The notes beneath the pieces were generated by a model. That model was not told the DNA's origin. It was given only the letters and a program-made list of their open reading frames with translations, and ran no database searches. Below are positions 49,501-63,074 of a stretch of 64,000 bases of DNA, in pieces. The position numbers and the translations under genes are program-made. The DNA is taken from NCBI RefSeq assembly GCF_021155775.2, contig NC_060233.1, forward strand, positions 14,518,537-14,582,536, written 5' to 3'. Source of the DNA: Neodiprion pinetum (lineage: Eukaryota > Arthropoda > Insecta > Hymenoptera > Diprionidae). Each line of letters starts with the position of its first letter. Position 1 is the stretch's first letter.

Positions 49501-52500
49501 GAAGAATTTTTCGGCTTCAGGTCAAGGGTTACTGTGACTATCGGACATGGAAGAATTGAACCATGAACTTTTCGACGATGAAAATGAACCAACCTGCGTG
49601 TGCTTGTAAGCCGAGCTGATTGTGTAGCCAAGTTTGAGGTGCGCTGCTAGGGTCATTGCCTCTCCAGCCGTTAAGCCTGCGCGAAGATGCGAGTCCTGTT
49701 GGATGTAGCAGGAAGTTCGTCGCCATCTCTCACTGTGAGCGACGCGCACCCTTCCGTTCACCAAAATTTCACCCGCCGCACCATGAACGCTGAAGATAAA
49801 CGTGATCGAGTCAAAATCAGTGTCAGTGAAAAAATCAAATGTAAAGCTCTGTTGTACAAAAGTCATTCTACGAACGAAGAGTTTAATTGCAAAATATAGG
49901 AGGAACTACATGTATGATGGATCACACGAACGTGGAAATGCAAAAACTTCACTTTAAGGTGAAACTTGGAATGGAATGTAGAAGCAATGGTGGGCAATTA
50001 TGACTTAAAAAATTCGCAACCCGTGCGGTTGTCATTTCTTATTGTTAATAGCACTTTCACCGGTGCGATTTGAGCCGGCATCATTCGGCGACGGCGTTTT
50101 AACCAGGACAAGCAACAGTACACCGTAAGATAGCTAGTAGAAAGCGGACAAGTAGGCCGCAAATCATCGCTCTTTACGACAGCAGTATGTCGATTACATG
50201 CGGATATTTACGGTTGAGACATCCGAAAGGTACAATTGTTCATTAAAACGTCACTCTCAGTGTTCCTAATTCTATGCCCAAAGCCTGGGAGATACGAAAA
50301 TGACATGTGGATGATTACATGCCTTTATTACATCATCAGGTCATGTTTCCACTTCCTGTCGCAGGAGAATTACCTGCCCGTAAACATGCAATCCGTAGTA
50401 ATTTACAATGCCTCGCTAATTGCAACTTGGTTTTGGGCAAACCTCTGCAGAGGCATTCAGGATGTACACACGATTTGAAAAACAATGGAAGTTCTATCGC
50501 GAGTCATTGTCATCTCGAGAACAGTCTGAAGGCTAATTATAAAAAAACTCACGATGAGGTAATTGTAAATGAAATTAACTTTAAACAAGAACTGATAGCC
50601 TTTAAAATCGTACGTGACATTCAGCGAGTGGCTTCTAATTGAACGTTATTAAATCGTTCATTAAATAATCTCACACACGTGTTTTTCCAACTTACTCATC
50701 GGTACTGCAAGTCAATACTCACTTGAAGCCGGCAAGCACGTTCAACAATGTTGATTTTCCGGCACCCGACGGACCCATAATTGCAGCCAATTCCCCGGCT
50801 CTGAATTCACCGCTGACGCCGTGAAGGATTTCTTTCGTTACTGCAAGAAATCACACATATCCATACGGATGAGAAAAAAAGAAGCCAGAATGTGTTTACC
50901 TTTAGGCTAAACATGCATTCGGTTGGTCCTGATCGTAAAAAGTAACACGCTAATCATTATTTGTTGTGATAATGGAAAACTATTTATCCCTGAATCGACA
51001 TGCCTGATGTCGAGATTAGTATTTTTTACTCTTGCAAGGCTGGTTTCTCTGTCATCTTACGCAAGAGAGTTTGGATTTGAATTACACGCGCAATGGCATG
51101 CAGTGGTTGCGCTATTGACTGACTAAAGTGTTTTTGCAAGATGAGAAACGGCCACGGAAAATAACGTATAATACGAAAAACGTATTTCCCGTAAACGATC
51201 GTCTGAATGACGTTTAAAGCTTACGAGCAATAATGTGCTTGTGAAATCATTGCCATTACGTTATAAAAAACCACAGCGTAATTCTTGTAGGTGATAAGAA
51301 AACCGACGATGGATGGAAGAATTTCAGGAAAGCCACGCTGTGCTTTATATTGTCGAGTAATTGGAACCTGAACGGACCAAAGTCCACGTGACAAAAATTG
51401 CAATCATAAATCTATTGCGCAGCATATTTAATATTACGTATACAAATTAGTCAGCGTCTAAAATGCCAAAGGTCGTCTTCTCTCGTGAACTGAAAAAAAA
51501 AAAAAAAAAAAAAAAAATAACCCGACACGCTTCCAACAGAAATCTGTGAATCTTGTTATTATATATTCAATGTCAGCTTGCACGCAAGTTCTTGACATCG
51601 CGCTTGTTTAGCAATTACACGCTTACTAGTGTCGTGCATGTGCGTGCATACTTGTACAAGCTATGAAGTCTGAAGCTTGTTATTCAAGGCTAACTATATT
51701 CCTACGGTCAGTCTCCTAGCGAGTGACGCAGACTGGCGCATGCCGTTTGCCGTGAATTTTAAGACGCACATGGTGCGATATGTGAATGACCAGATATCTT
51801 GTGTGGCTAGCGTACACAACCGATACCGTTATTTCGTAGAATCCAAGGCGCCACGTGTTTATGGGACGCATCCAGTGGCCCGGAATACCGGCAAAGGTAA
51901 ATACACAAATATTTATTATGTATAGAATATGTATTGAAGTTGAACGGCGTCTCGGATCCTTATTGACAATTATTAGCACCTACTAATTGAGAGCTACAAA
52001 CGTTGATTCGCGCAATCGGTTCTGCAAAAAAGAACATCGCAGCTCTTTGCCGTGCTTAACGATCATTAATGAGCGGCTACGGGCGAATAATATTTTATCC
52101 CGTTTCATTTAACGGAACCTGTAGTATCGAGAATAATAATTAGTAACTGGTTATCGAAGCTTACGCCTGCCAAAATAGTTCCGTTGAACGTAACACGTTC
52201 TACAGAATTTACGTGTCGAACGATAAAATCAACAAATAAACCAAGCGGCAACTGAGTTTTCGGATATTGTGTATCAAGTGTTGTTTTATTGTGCCAATGC
52301 GAAATATGAATAACGGAATTTTTGGCGATAGTAGTTTGAGAAGGTCAATAAACTCTGGTGAATCAGAGGCGAAGGAAATATTTTGTCATTTTTACGATAA
52401 GTTTTAATTTACAGAAACAAGTGTTTACGTTGCATTTATGACAATGAGCAATCGCCGACTGGAATAATTTATGAGGTTCTCTCCACACAACGTCAACACC

Positions 52501-53979
52501 ATTATCGCAGAATCAGGTTTACACACCTAATTATAATTGGGTTTACGATATTTTTGGTTTATTGTTTTACACCTTGTGGATATTTTCCAAGCTCAATAAC
52601 ATGGGAAACGTTGCGGTGGCAAGTGTTTTGACTAACTGTTCGTGTAAATAAACGACGATATGTAGAGGTGAGAATTTGTTGCTTCTAGTTACAGAACACC
52701 TGTGTAGATATCTCTGAATGATATTTAATAACGGGGCAAAGAACTGATCGTGAACCTAGTTTCAATTTCAATTACCTGATTCACAGGGTCTCAGATTTAT
52801 CGCGCAATGTGTACTTTGAGAACTTCACAGGAATCGATTTGTATCTATAACACAGAATTTAAGTTTGACACAGATTCGTCGTTTTTGATCAACCTGCCAG
52901 ATTGGTTATGATTTGTATTACTAATTAACTTGGGATCATTCACAAAAAGATGAAACAAGTGGTAAAGCTTCCTAAATAAAAGTACATTCTGGGAAAAATT
53001 TTCTGAATGACAAACGTACAGGAAAATTTCGTATGAACTTTCCTCACGAGGCTGAAGTTAGTAACGTTCAAGGAATTGACTTTTCAAAATAAGGGTATAG
53101 TTTTTTTTTTTTGTCAGGGTTTACTAAATTTCGGACAACGTTAAAGGTGCGAAGTAACGATTTTTCCGAAACACGCATCGTTAAAGTATCGTTTGCATCG
53201 TTAAATTATCGTTAATAACTGTATCCCTATCCTTCCTCCGTGCATGTAAATTTAGTATGACAAACTATGACTGTTTTTCATTGAAAACCAAGCACGTGTT
53301 GACATCTACGTAGCGTCCCATTAACTTGACGGAAAATGAATAATGCATCGATTCTTCGGCAAACGACTGCGCTGACGCAATGAAGAAAAAACGATTTGAA
53401 AAACACGATGAAACAAGAAGATAAAAATTTAATATTGAATAATATGAGAACTTGATTATTTTGAACCGCACTCAAAGATGATGTATTTAATTTCCTCTAT
53501 CTGTGCTGTGAAAATTGGTTGGTTTCGAACATTGCTGCAATTAAACGTTGCGCAAGAACGAAATAACGAACGGAATGGACGAAAAATTGCTGGAGGAGCA
53601 GCGATGATGCGATTGAATTATAGTTTGAATTGCGTTACACTCCGTTGCGCATTTTAAAATGTATGTAAAAGTTACGTAAGGCTGCAACGCGCATACACAA
53701 CAAGACTCAGGCATAATGTGAAACTTGAAAATTATCAGGATTATTCATTTTCTTACCTGGAATCACGTTCCGAACATTCCACTCTTTCACTTCGTATCTG
53801 ACGTTCTTGAATGCCAAGTCAACTTCGGGTCGTTTCGGAAAGGAATGTTTCTCCTGGATGAGATAATTGTTATTACTCGAATGATGAACTCGCACATTCT
53901 CGTTACTTCCATCCTCGCCCTGGCAACAACTCAGCGCCGATTTTGCTGGCGAACACTGTGGCAAATTTACGCTTGCCAT
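46577..53979 (-). CDS. ABCG half-transporter, gene C (ABCG1/ABCG4-like)
   Basis: Nine coding exons, 637 aa: 53979-53757, 50840-50723, 49789-49594, 49481-49334, 48914-48675, 47966-47847, 47761-47489, 47419-47163, 46915-46577 (stop included); the sum is 1914, a multiple of three. An in-frame TAA four codons before the ATG supports the start. Walker A GPSGAGKS is at residues 97-104, the Q-loop in YIQQD, signature LSGGQ at 200, Walker B IFLDEPTTGLD near 221-231 and H-loop His258. NPADF closes the ATPase half. The membrane half begins near 375 and contains FPLEMQILTREHFNRWY and the final hydrophobic segment before KLNRR. All key residues are intact. Compared with gene B it lacks the intron after the RD motif and the last intron, and has an extra one in the linker. 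Substrate unknown. Confidence 0.94.
47967..50722 (-). other. Introns 2-5 of gene C
   Basis: Introns over 300 bp are 47967-48674 (708 bp), 48915-49333 (419 bp, holding a small MITE) and 49790-50722 (933 bp). All have GT-AG ends. Apart from the MITE I see nothing in them; the plus-strand frames opposite the exons are shadows. Confidence 0.6.
48976..49165. mobile_element. 190-bp MITE in a gene C intron
   Basis: The ends are CACGGAGAGAAGAA and, inverted, CACGGAGAGGATAA, flanked by TA on both sides (48974-48975 and 49166-49167). The TA duplication and short termini suit a Tc1/mariner-type MITE. The termini resemble the CACTGAGA ends of the 430-bp family at 56673 and 62645. It sits between exons 4 and 5 of gene C. 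Confidence 0.7.
50841..53756 (-). other. Intron 1 of gene C
   Basis: A 2.9-kb AT-rich intron. A run of 26 A lies at 51493-51518 with no recognisable retroposon body before it. A motif shared with about 38911 is at 53052-53075. No exon is recognised. Confidence 0.55.
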
Positions 53980-56672
53980 ACTGTTCGATTAGATTTGTGA
54001 AACACGTGTCAATTTGTAAAAATTTTTTACGTCTACTCTTCGCGGTTTGCAACACAATGCTGTGACGAACCGCTTTGAGCAAGCATTGCTCTTTCAGCAA
54101 ACCGAGTCCTTCTCTGATACTGTAATTATTTTTTTCTTATCCTCTCACGACACTGTACGAAAGGATTATATCCACTGGTAAAGGCAGTTGTTCGCTCGAT
54201 CTTTCTGTATCTGGAACATAGGAAACCACGAAAACGCGATAATAATAATTATTCATATACATTCCAGGGAAAAAAACGTTCTTATGTGATCGGATGTATG
54301 AAATCATACTTCGGTTTTGACCTGATAAAATTACACGCGTACAATTTTATAAAACTTGTTACATTCTTGTATAATTTTGTAATATTTTATCCAAATTTAT
54401 GAAATCATACAAAATTACATCAAACTTACATTTCTTCAATGTTTTGTATGATTCTGTAAGATTTTATGAAGTTGGATGAAATTATTTAAATTTATTCAAA
54501 CTTATATAACTTTATAACGTCAAATTCGAGAGATAATTTAATATCAATTTATCCGTTCATATAAAAACATATCTTTCCGAGTAGATAAAAATTGAGTGTG
54601 TCAATGAACCCTTCAATTAGCACCAGCCTTGGTGTTACGTGCTTCATTAACACTAAAGTATAAATTTTATATATTCAACACAACGCAAAAAAAAAAAAGA
54701 ATCGAGGCACGATTAGAGGTGTCGGATGGCAATAGCGTAAATGGTATTGATAAATATCTTAAACAGACCAAATACAACTGACAATGAATTGTTCGCAGTT
54801 ACTCTGCGTGGATTGAACATTTTCTCAATCCTATGCAGTACCGTACCTAGAAATGTATCTTATAAGTGAATTATACCCCCTTGGATCAGCCCCTTTATGC
54901 ATCGGCAACTGGTAAACTGATTCTGAGCCAATTTACGGTTGGAGCAACTTTCTTCTCAACGTGGAAAATCCCTGACTTTTCAAACGAATGAAACGAAAAC
55001 ACAACGAATATTCGCACGGTGCGAAAACTTTTGGATTACACGTAATGCAGACCTCGTAAAATACCAGCAAAAAATTTGCATGCTACGTATAACGAACCAT
55101 CTGTGAATCTCTTTTTTTCCCCGCGTTCATCCAAAAGGTTATCGCTAACTTTCCTTTTTAAAAATTTACACATCGCCGTCCGTGTAACTCGGTAGACGTT
55201 CTTTCTACCGCTTTTAGCTTAATCATGTGTCGAGAGGTTGATCAGCGCTTCTCAGGGGCAGGGGGTTAGAGGGGCGAACATATGCTTATAATACACGGGG
55301 TCGACCGATGGTTCTCTAAACGTCGTAATCAACAAATAAAAATTAAAAAAAAACTTCGACGTAAAGATTTTCGACAAATTACCAACGTAACATGCATCGT
55401 TTGTCATCTAATCACTTTTTGCAAATGAACCGAACTGTATTACGCTGTTATATAATTCCGAAAAAGTATTTTATCACCATTCGCACGAGGATTATGTGTG
55501 AAACCTTGCGCAAGACGCTTTATATTTTTTACTGCTTTTCGCAAACGATACAGACAAAATTCTTCATACTTTACGAACGTCTTCTTAAGAGTTCCATTTA
55601 CCATTTAGAAAGTTTTTCATTTAGATGCCTACATTTTTTGTCTCTGATTTTGACGTTAAGCGGAACGTAACGATATAAGCGTCCGTTTATAAAAAGCACA
55701 ACTTCGATTATCAATTACTCAAAATCTATGTAGACCATTTGACTGAGGTTTTGCATAGTGAGGTAATTAATATCAGTCAATATTGTGTAAAAACTTGAGT
55801 CGCGCGACTACATTCCAAAAACAATTTTCTCACCAACCTCCGTAACGTACCAGTAACTTACAATTCATGATTTGCTGTAGTTTCAAGAACATGTTTTGGT
55901 TCTGCGTGTCAAGTCACGGTTCAGAACTTCCGCTTAAACAAATCTAACAGACGATACAAAGATCTACCTCAATGTGAATAATGAACATTTATTTATCGAA
56001 TTATGTGTCTCCGTCCACAACCCTTGACTGACTGAAATCGAGGATTGGCATAGCGATGTCAGTACTAATAATAAGGAAAACTTCCAGTGTGCGGAGTGAA
56101 CTCAATTCATCATAAATATCTTGTGTACCACATGCCATTCCTCCGCAGTGTCTGATAAACCATTATCTTTTAGCTCGAGAAATTACTTTTCATTGAACTG
56201 TTCATGGAATATAAATATCCAAGGTCTGACTGTCAGTCTGATCTCACATCAATTGTAAAAACTGACCACTGTGAACTAAAAGTGTCAAGGATTTATTGTC
56301 GCTCAAATATTAACTAAATTAACCAGATTTTAATGAGAGGATATTTCGAATCAATTCTAAACAAGCTTATGTAAAGTTAAAAAAAAAAAGGAGTAGGTAT
56401 AGCAGTGTTCGTCGTTAAAGCGAAAAAAGATGAGGATGAAAAACACGATCTACTCGAAACGCGATCAAGGCCGTCGCTTCATCTCTACGCGTCAAGGTCT
56501 TGCGGCGTACATCAACGACGGTCAAGGTAAAATCGGCCAGAAATCCTAGCACAAATTTGCACAAATCTTCGACCTAACGCCGGTGACTTCGGTACGATCG
56601 GTACGAAGTAATCCATACTTGACGTACGCTGAGTACGTTGTTTCCATACCGGGGAAAAGTAGCGAATTGTTA
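53980..56672. other. 5' flank of gene C
   Basis: Presumed 5' UTR and promoter region of gene C near 53980-54200. I tested several initiator-like sequences and found no DPE at the right spacing. The remainder is AT-rich. A plus-strand stretch at 56395-56530 is GC-richer and could read as an exon, but the frame closes soon and resembles nothing known to me. Confidence 0.45.
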
Positions 56673-57103
56673 CACTGAGAAAAATTTCATTTGTTACAGT
56701 AACTAGAAAAATTCAGTAAAACAAGTATCGTTTAAAAAACTGTTTGAATATTGTTGGAATTACGAATGACGAGGTACGCCTAACCATTTTGCGCTATTGT
56801 CGATCCTTTTTTGGCAATTGCAACGTAAAATCAGTTTGTTCGGTTGACTCTACTTTTTTAGTTAAATAAGGCTTTAACATCAATTTATCGTTGCACAAGC
56901 ATTAAATTTCCGCAACAGTTACATGTAAATATAGCAACAGTGATCGTAATGAGAAAGAATAGTAACGGATACTAGACTTTTTGGTAACAGCTACAAATCT
57001 AATTTTCATTTTGCACCTAGAACTATGTTTTTCGATTGTGGTTAAAAAAAATGAAAATAGTTAATGACTGAGCGGTAACCGGAACTAAAAATTTCTCTCA
57101 GTG
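56673..57103 (+). mobile_element. 430-bp MITE family, copy 1
   Basis: The ends are CACTGAGAAAAATTTC and, inverted, CACTGAGAGAAATTT, flanked by TA on both sides (56671-56672, 57104-57105). The body is non-coding and matches copy 2 at 62645-63074 over its whole length with scattered substitutions. A short terminal repeat with a TA duplication suggests a Tc1/mariner-like MITE. Confidence 0.8.
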
Positions 57104-57105
57104 TA

Positions 57106-60100
57106 GGCGAAAACTAGAATGTAATCAAATTAAAAACGTCTTTTTTACTTTGAAAATTATTTCATTCATCCCAGCGTCGTCCTGCACTGCGGTACGGACA
57201 TGTTTTCATTTTACAGAATGTGAAAACTCACATCTCAGATTAATAGTGGTATCTAAATTGATTCAATACAACGAACTCCATGGACGAAAAAACGACAAAC
57301 GGCTAGCTCTGCAGTTAGAATCAAAACCAACATGGCGACTGTAGGTAGGAAATATTTATCAGCAAACGCGTAGCTCAGCCAATTTTTCGACTGGATTATC
57401 CGGCTTGACAATGCACTTGATGCATCACTCGAAAATCGGTGTTCCTTGGTTATCGAACGTTGAGGATGTACTCGGAACGAACACCTGGGAACTCCGTCAA
57501 AAGCACCAACATCACAAACAAACTCACGTTACGATTATATCGCTCCTGTCACACAAGCTTAGGTTGGGTTCTCCTCGGCTCCGGGAGCTAGTGCGCAAGT
57601 TCTGTTTGAGTACGACTGACGGTCGCCAGTGTGTGGATTTGAAATAGCCTGGCATCCCGAAGCCGAATCGATCTTTTCTTCAATCATTTTCGCATACCGT
57701 AGTCGAAAAAATGCACGACGATAGTCTGCAGCTTGACTCATCCAGCCGCCAATAAGAGGTTTCGCGAGAATCGTACGAATCAAAGAATGTCTGCAACACC
57801 GTCATTTCGCGTTTTATTGACCGAGCGAAGGCGTATTAAGAAAATACTTCAAACCCGTTGAATTTTACATACCGGTTGAACGACGGCTTCAGACCGAGAA
57901 CAATAGAGGCGAGTTTTTCACGCTGCATCCGCTACACATATACCGTCAAACACATCGGAATTCCCGGCAAAGAAACTCGAATGCGTATCATGACACTAAA
58001 ATTATACTCGGCAAGGCTTCGTTTTAACGGAATTTATTTCTCGCCTCACATGTAGCTTCGCATTATTCATTTATCGATTCACGCTTCCGCGAACAGCCGA
58101 AATAGGTACGCAAGTTAATCTTACGAATATAGCTTGTGGATTTTAGCCGACCTCCGGCTTGATCAACAGTTTGTTTTCATTCTTTACTCGCCATTTTTTC
58201 CATTGTACAGATACAGTTTATGAACGTCCGTAATCAGGCGTGGTAATCAGTAAAACAGCCTTGGTTTACACCGATACTGCATGCTTTTACTGAAACTACA
58301 AGTACCGATACTACAACGAATGATTTTGGTTGTTATTATTGTTATTTACGTGCAGAGAAAAACGGCGGTGGTTCGTTTTATTATTCAAAGAGCAGTAAAT
58401 AACTCAGACAAAAGAAATAGAAAACATTTGTAACTGACATTCGATAATTTGCGACAAGTAAATTATTACACGAGGTACGAGCAATGCCATTCTTACTGTG
58501 TCCTTTCTATCCGTTTTTTTTTTTTTTTTTACAGGAAACGCGAAGCATTCATTCTCACTAAATTGTAAGCAGGCATTGTTGTGTATTCATTCTTATTTGC
58601 TCACGAATTAAACGAACTTATTATACGTATATGCACACAAGGTCAGAAGACATATCCTGAATACTCAAAACGAATGTTGAATATTCTGTCATTAATGCCT
58701 GCAAGAATTTTGCGTCAAAAAATCTTTGACGTCACCGATGCAATTGTATATTAACAAGATACGCTGAAATTTATTTCACACAAATGTTACGATAATAACA
58801 GTGAAGATGATAATTATTCCGAAGTTATCGATATCGAAATATACAATAAATAATTGGACTTGATGTAGGGTAATGACGTGGGAACGATAATTAAGCCTAA
58901 CGTATTTCCTACCGGATAATGGTACGTGGCATTATAACACAGTTGTTTCTTCCTTTGTCAGAGATTATAAATGACTAAGCATCGCGATGATTATCATCAT
59001 CCAACTGTATGCGACAGACATTTACACAGGTCACGAGGATTAACTCACATTCAGAGTCGTGATACCGTGACGTGTGACGTAGGATAGGCGGGTCTTACAC
59101 GGTTAAAATACGAGCTGAGAATTGCAAAGCGCGAGGATTCGTGCAGAATTTTGATCCTGTACATTATAGAGACTCGAAAAGTTATTACAGTCCTGCAAAC
59201 GCGATGAACACGCTACGATGTTTAATTGGAACCTGATGACTTCAGACCGCTCTATCAATCCCCGCTGCACCGGACCTATTTTTAAGTTGAAAAATGCGAT
59301 AATACGATAAAATGCAGTAAAAAATTACGTACATTCAACGCTGCTCACTGTCAACGATTATCGCGATTATCGGCAAGGTCGTTGTATAGCAACAAATACA
59401 TTGCAGAAGTCACGTAGTGACGTACTTTCGTTTATACCACGCACGAAACTGTCGGTAATGATCAGTCCAGGTGATAAAGCACGCCTCGAGATTACTGGTT
59501 GTGAAAATTTTCGCAATGGAATTAAAAATATCGACAGTCTTCTGTTTACCAATGTTCTCTTCGACTTTCGACGATGCTTCGACTTGCCGGTAGAGGTTGG
59601 CCCGGGATTTATCACTGAACACTGAATTTTCGACCAAAGCGCAAATCTAGATAATATTAGTAAATAATTGATCTCGGAGCAAATGACCTACAGATTGATA
59701 GCGACTCGTAGTTCAAGAGCGAGTAAACGACAGTGATGCAAACAGTAATTATATTATATACATTTGCTCTTTGTTAATTACTACTAAAAACTGCGGTTAT
59801 AACTCTCGTAGTAATTTCTGATGAAATAAACGAACCGATTAATCATTTGCCGAAGTGCAAGGTTCTCTAGTGACAGTTTTGAGCATCCACGGATGAACGG
59901 TTTAATTATACCAACTAACGCTATCTCTACATTATCGGTTGAAAAAAATGTCATTTGTTATTTTGCAAAGGATTTTTCATTGAACAGATATGAACATTGC
60001 GGTAGCGAATGAGAGGATGAGTACATCGAGACTCGTTCAGTCTTGAGAAAAGAAAGTTGATCACAACGACATGCGACGGATAAGTAAGAGTAAAATTTAA

Positions 60101-62644
60101 TTCTGTACTTACGATATTCACAGTGCGTAAAATCTTTGTTCCGTAACCAGGATTCAATGATACTATTGTATTACACTTGTCGCAGAGAATTACACCAACG
60201 ATAAAAAAAAAACTTGAGAAACTTGATCGGCACCGAGTATCTACAACTTCTCGGTTTCACTTCTCAATTCGAACTGCGGCACTAGAAAAGTTTGCACGAT
60301 TAACCAATAGGGGAATGGGCATGCTGCTCAAATTTCTCCCTCTACGATGGCATCGAGAGTCGCCTGAAACGCGGACTCGAAGTAAATACAATCTATGATT
60401 CTGACAATAAGCTTCGAGAACAAACAAGGGAAAATAACAGAGAATTTCCAAACGATTTTGCGATCTCTCGTCCACCGACACTTCAATGCCTCTTCTCTGC
60501 TCATCGCACTCGTTTTTCATCGCGCCAAGTGGATCGCACATAGTGGGGAGGAGAAAGATATCAACGACAATCGCGGATAGTGACCATGGGTTTCGTATCT
60601 CGTGTTTCCGACCGTGGAAAGTTGACTCACGCTTCATTACGACTAGCGTAAAAACGCGTGATTATTACACCGTGCATAGCGGAATAAAATAGTTGAACAG
60701 GCTTCTGCCGACTTGGAACACCTGTTACACCTAAGTAATTTACTTACAATTATGCACATCCATCGTCTAACGAGAATTAACACGCGTATTCAGGCGCGTG
60801 ACGATCGGTTTAGCCAGATTTCTTTGCTTTTTACGTAAACGGCGACAGATTTACAGCCGCAAATATCGGTGGCCGGGTCATGTAACTGATAATGTTGGAA
60901 GTTCGGAATTGCATCCTTGTAATTGTAAGTTCGTTCTAAACTCCGAATTTAGTGGACAAAATTTATCACAGTACCGATATATTGACCCAACTTTGAATAG
61001 CGAAATACATGATGTTCGTGTAATTACGGACCTGTTTTATCTTTGGAAGATAGGGAGGTTGAATATTGGTTAGAAACAAACGAAGCAGTCAATTTTACAA
61101 GGATTCGTTGGTATTGATCGAAAAAAACAAAAATCAATTAAACGGTGTATCTGAGTTTGTAAACTCCAAAGTTATCAATTGATTAAACGAAATAACACGA
61201 GACGCTCTTAGATCAAATGGAATATTAATTTCGTTCCTTAATTATCACTCTCGTTGCCTCAAACAGCATCAGTATTTTATGTTAACCGATGAAGTAATTT
61301 ATCATATCTTCAGATTGATGTTTTTTATACAATTTCTTTGAATAAGCTACTCGATATCGTCAATGCCTAAATTTTGCAAGTAATAGGCTATCATACCGCG
61401 CTACAATTTCACAAAATCACGTGATATTTAAATTTCTCATTGGTCAAAACGGTATTTTGTACTTTTTACACTCCGCTTTAAAATCTCATTTGTAAGACAC
61501 TCTATAGTCGGCGGGATATTTTCTTACCATTGTCTGGTAGTTTTTGATGAATTTCATTACGTTGCAGTTATATTCGCGACTCGTTGTCGGAGGATATCAT
61601 CATTACCTGAAGGACGAATTCGCTGACACCGTTTTGGCATTGAAAATTGCGTATTTATCAAAGCTGAAAGATGCAACGAACATTACTTAATCGCACAATG
61701 ATGCATCAGGCGCATTATCGATCATCTACTGGGTTATATAACGTACTTTTGACAAATATAAACACCTTGGCACAGCGAACGCGGTTAAACTATTCGATAA
61801 CATGTTTGTCTACGAAAATAATCAACCACGCTTCCGTATCATAGGTTTTCAGGTTTTTTCTTACCTTCATTTTTATTTTTATCGGATACCTGTATCGTAA
61901 GCAACTTGGATTTCGAAAGTATTGCTGTTGTCTTCTTACCCGTTTCCTAAGGGAAAATATTGCCGTAACACCATGCGTGCATAAGCACGTCACTTGTTAT
62001 AAGTACCATTCTCGCGGACCTTGGACCATGTAAGTGTTCGGAAATAAATTTTCCTTCGATTCAGAAAGTTTCTTCCACGATTATAGAAATCTACATGTAC
62101 CTACAAACATTCGTAGTTCCGTCTATTTTGAGTGAATATTTTCAACAGAAATATCAAAATTTCTTTAAGTGTTGCCCCACATTTCGGCCGCGTCGTATTA
62201 TAGGAAAATCCCGATATTGACGCACCTATAACATGCTTATTAAATTATTTTTGTTATTTTGTTTGTCTGCTACCGACAGTCTCACCGTAGTCTGAACTGT
62301 TTGAACTGTGATCGGCATAAATATAAAAACAATCAGGATGAACTTGAACTTCGTATATCAGTGAAAAGTAAAGCGTGACAGGATCATCAAAAATCCGCCT
62401 CGTTTTATCTTCGGCACATTCAGCAAAAAGTTCTGTAATTATTTGCTCTTTTTCTACGCAGAATGCGGCGATGTTTCGTCAAGCTACATACTTGGGATGT
62501 ATTGAAAGAACACCAGTCACGAGTCAAGATCGAGGAGATATGTTACCCTCGAAAGATCAAGGAAAGGAACCCAGATAACAAATATCCGCGCAAAATCTGC
62601 AGCAAAAGAACAACAACGGTTGCAAAGCATTGCCAGCAATACTG
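57106..62644. other. Non-coding, no gene recognised
   Basis: AT-rich sequence with many short open frames on both strands, for example 59401-59625 (+) against 59367-59615 (-) and 60257-60637 (-). None resembles a known family or has consistent splice context. A run of 17 T is at 58514-58530. A GC-richer patch at 57550-57660 might be regulatory. Confidence 0.45.
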
Positions 62645-63074
62645 CACTGAACAAAATTCATTTGTTACAGTAACTAGAAAAATTCATGAAACAAGTATCG
62701 TTTAAAAAATTGTTTGAATATTGTTGAAATTATGAAAAACGAGGTACGCCTAACCATTTTGCGCTATTGTCGATCCTTTTTTGGCAATGACAACGCAAAA
62801 TCAGTTTGTTCGGTTTATTCTACTTTTTTAGTTAAATAAGGCTTCAACGTCAATTCATTGTTGCACAAGCATCGAATTTTCGCAACAGTTGAGGGAAAAT
62901 TTATAACAGTGATCGTAATGAGAAAGAATAGTAACATATACTAGACTTTTAGGTAACAGCTATAAAACTAATTTTCATTTTCTACCTAGAACTATATTTT
63001 TCGATTGTGGTAAAAAAAATGAAAATAGTCAAGGACTGCGCTGTAACCGAAACTAAAAATTTCTCTTGTCAGTG
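62645..63074 (+). mobile_element. 430-bp MITE family, copy 2
   Basis: Same orientation and extent as copy 1, from CACTGAAC at 62645 to CAGTG at 63074. The two copies share long exact blocks such as GAGGTACGCCTAACCATTTT. The ends have diverged more than in copy 1 and the flanks are TG instead of TA, so this copy seems older or its boundaries less exact. Confidence 0.75.

Noticed and set aside
38911..53075. Shared motif AGGCTGAAGTT..TAACGTT at 38911 and 53052 as a transposon family
   Set aside because: Only about 20 bases agree and no inverted ends or target duplications were found.
60257..60692. Overlapping frames of 126 (-) and 61-73 (+) codons as a gene
   Set aside because: No family resemblance, no splice context, and frames open on both strands at once, as expected by chance in a GC-richer patch.
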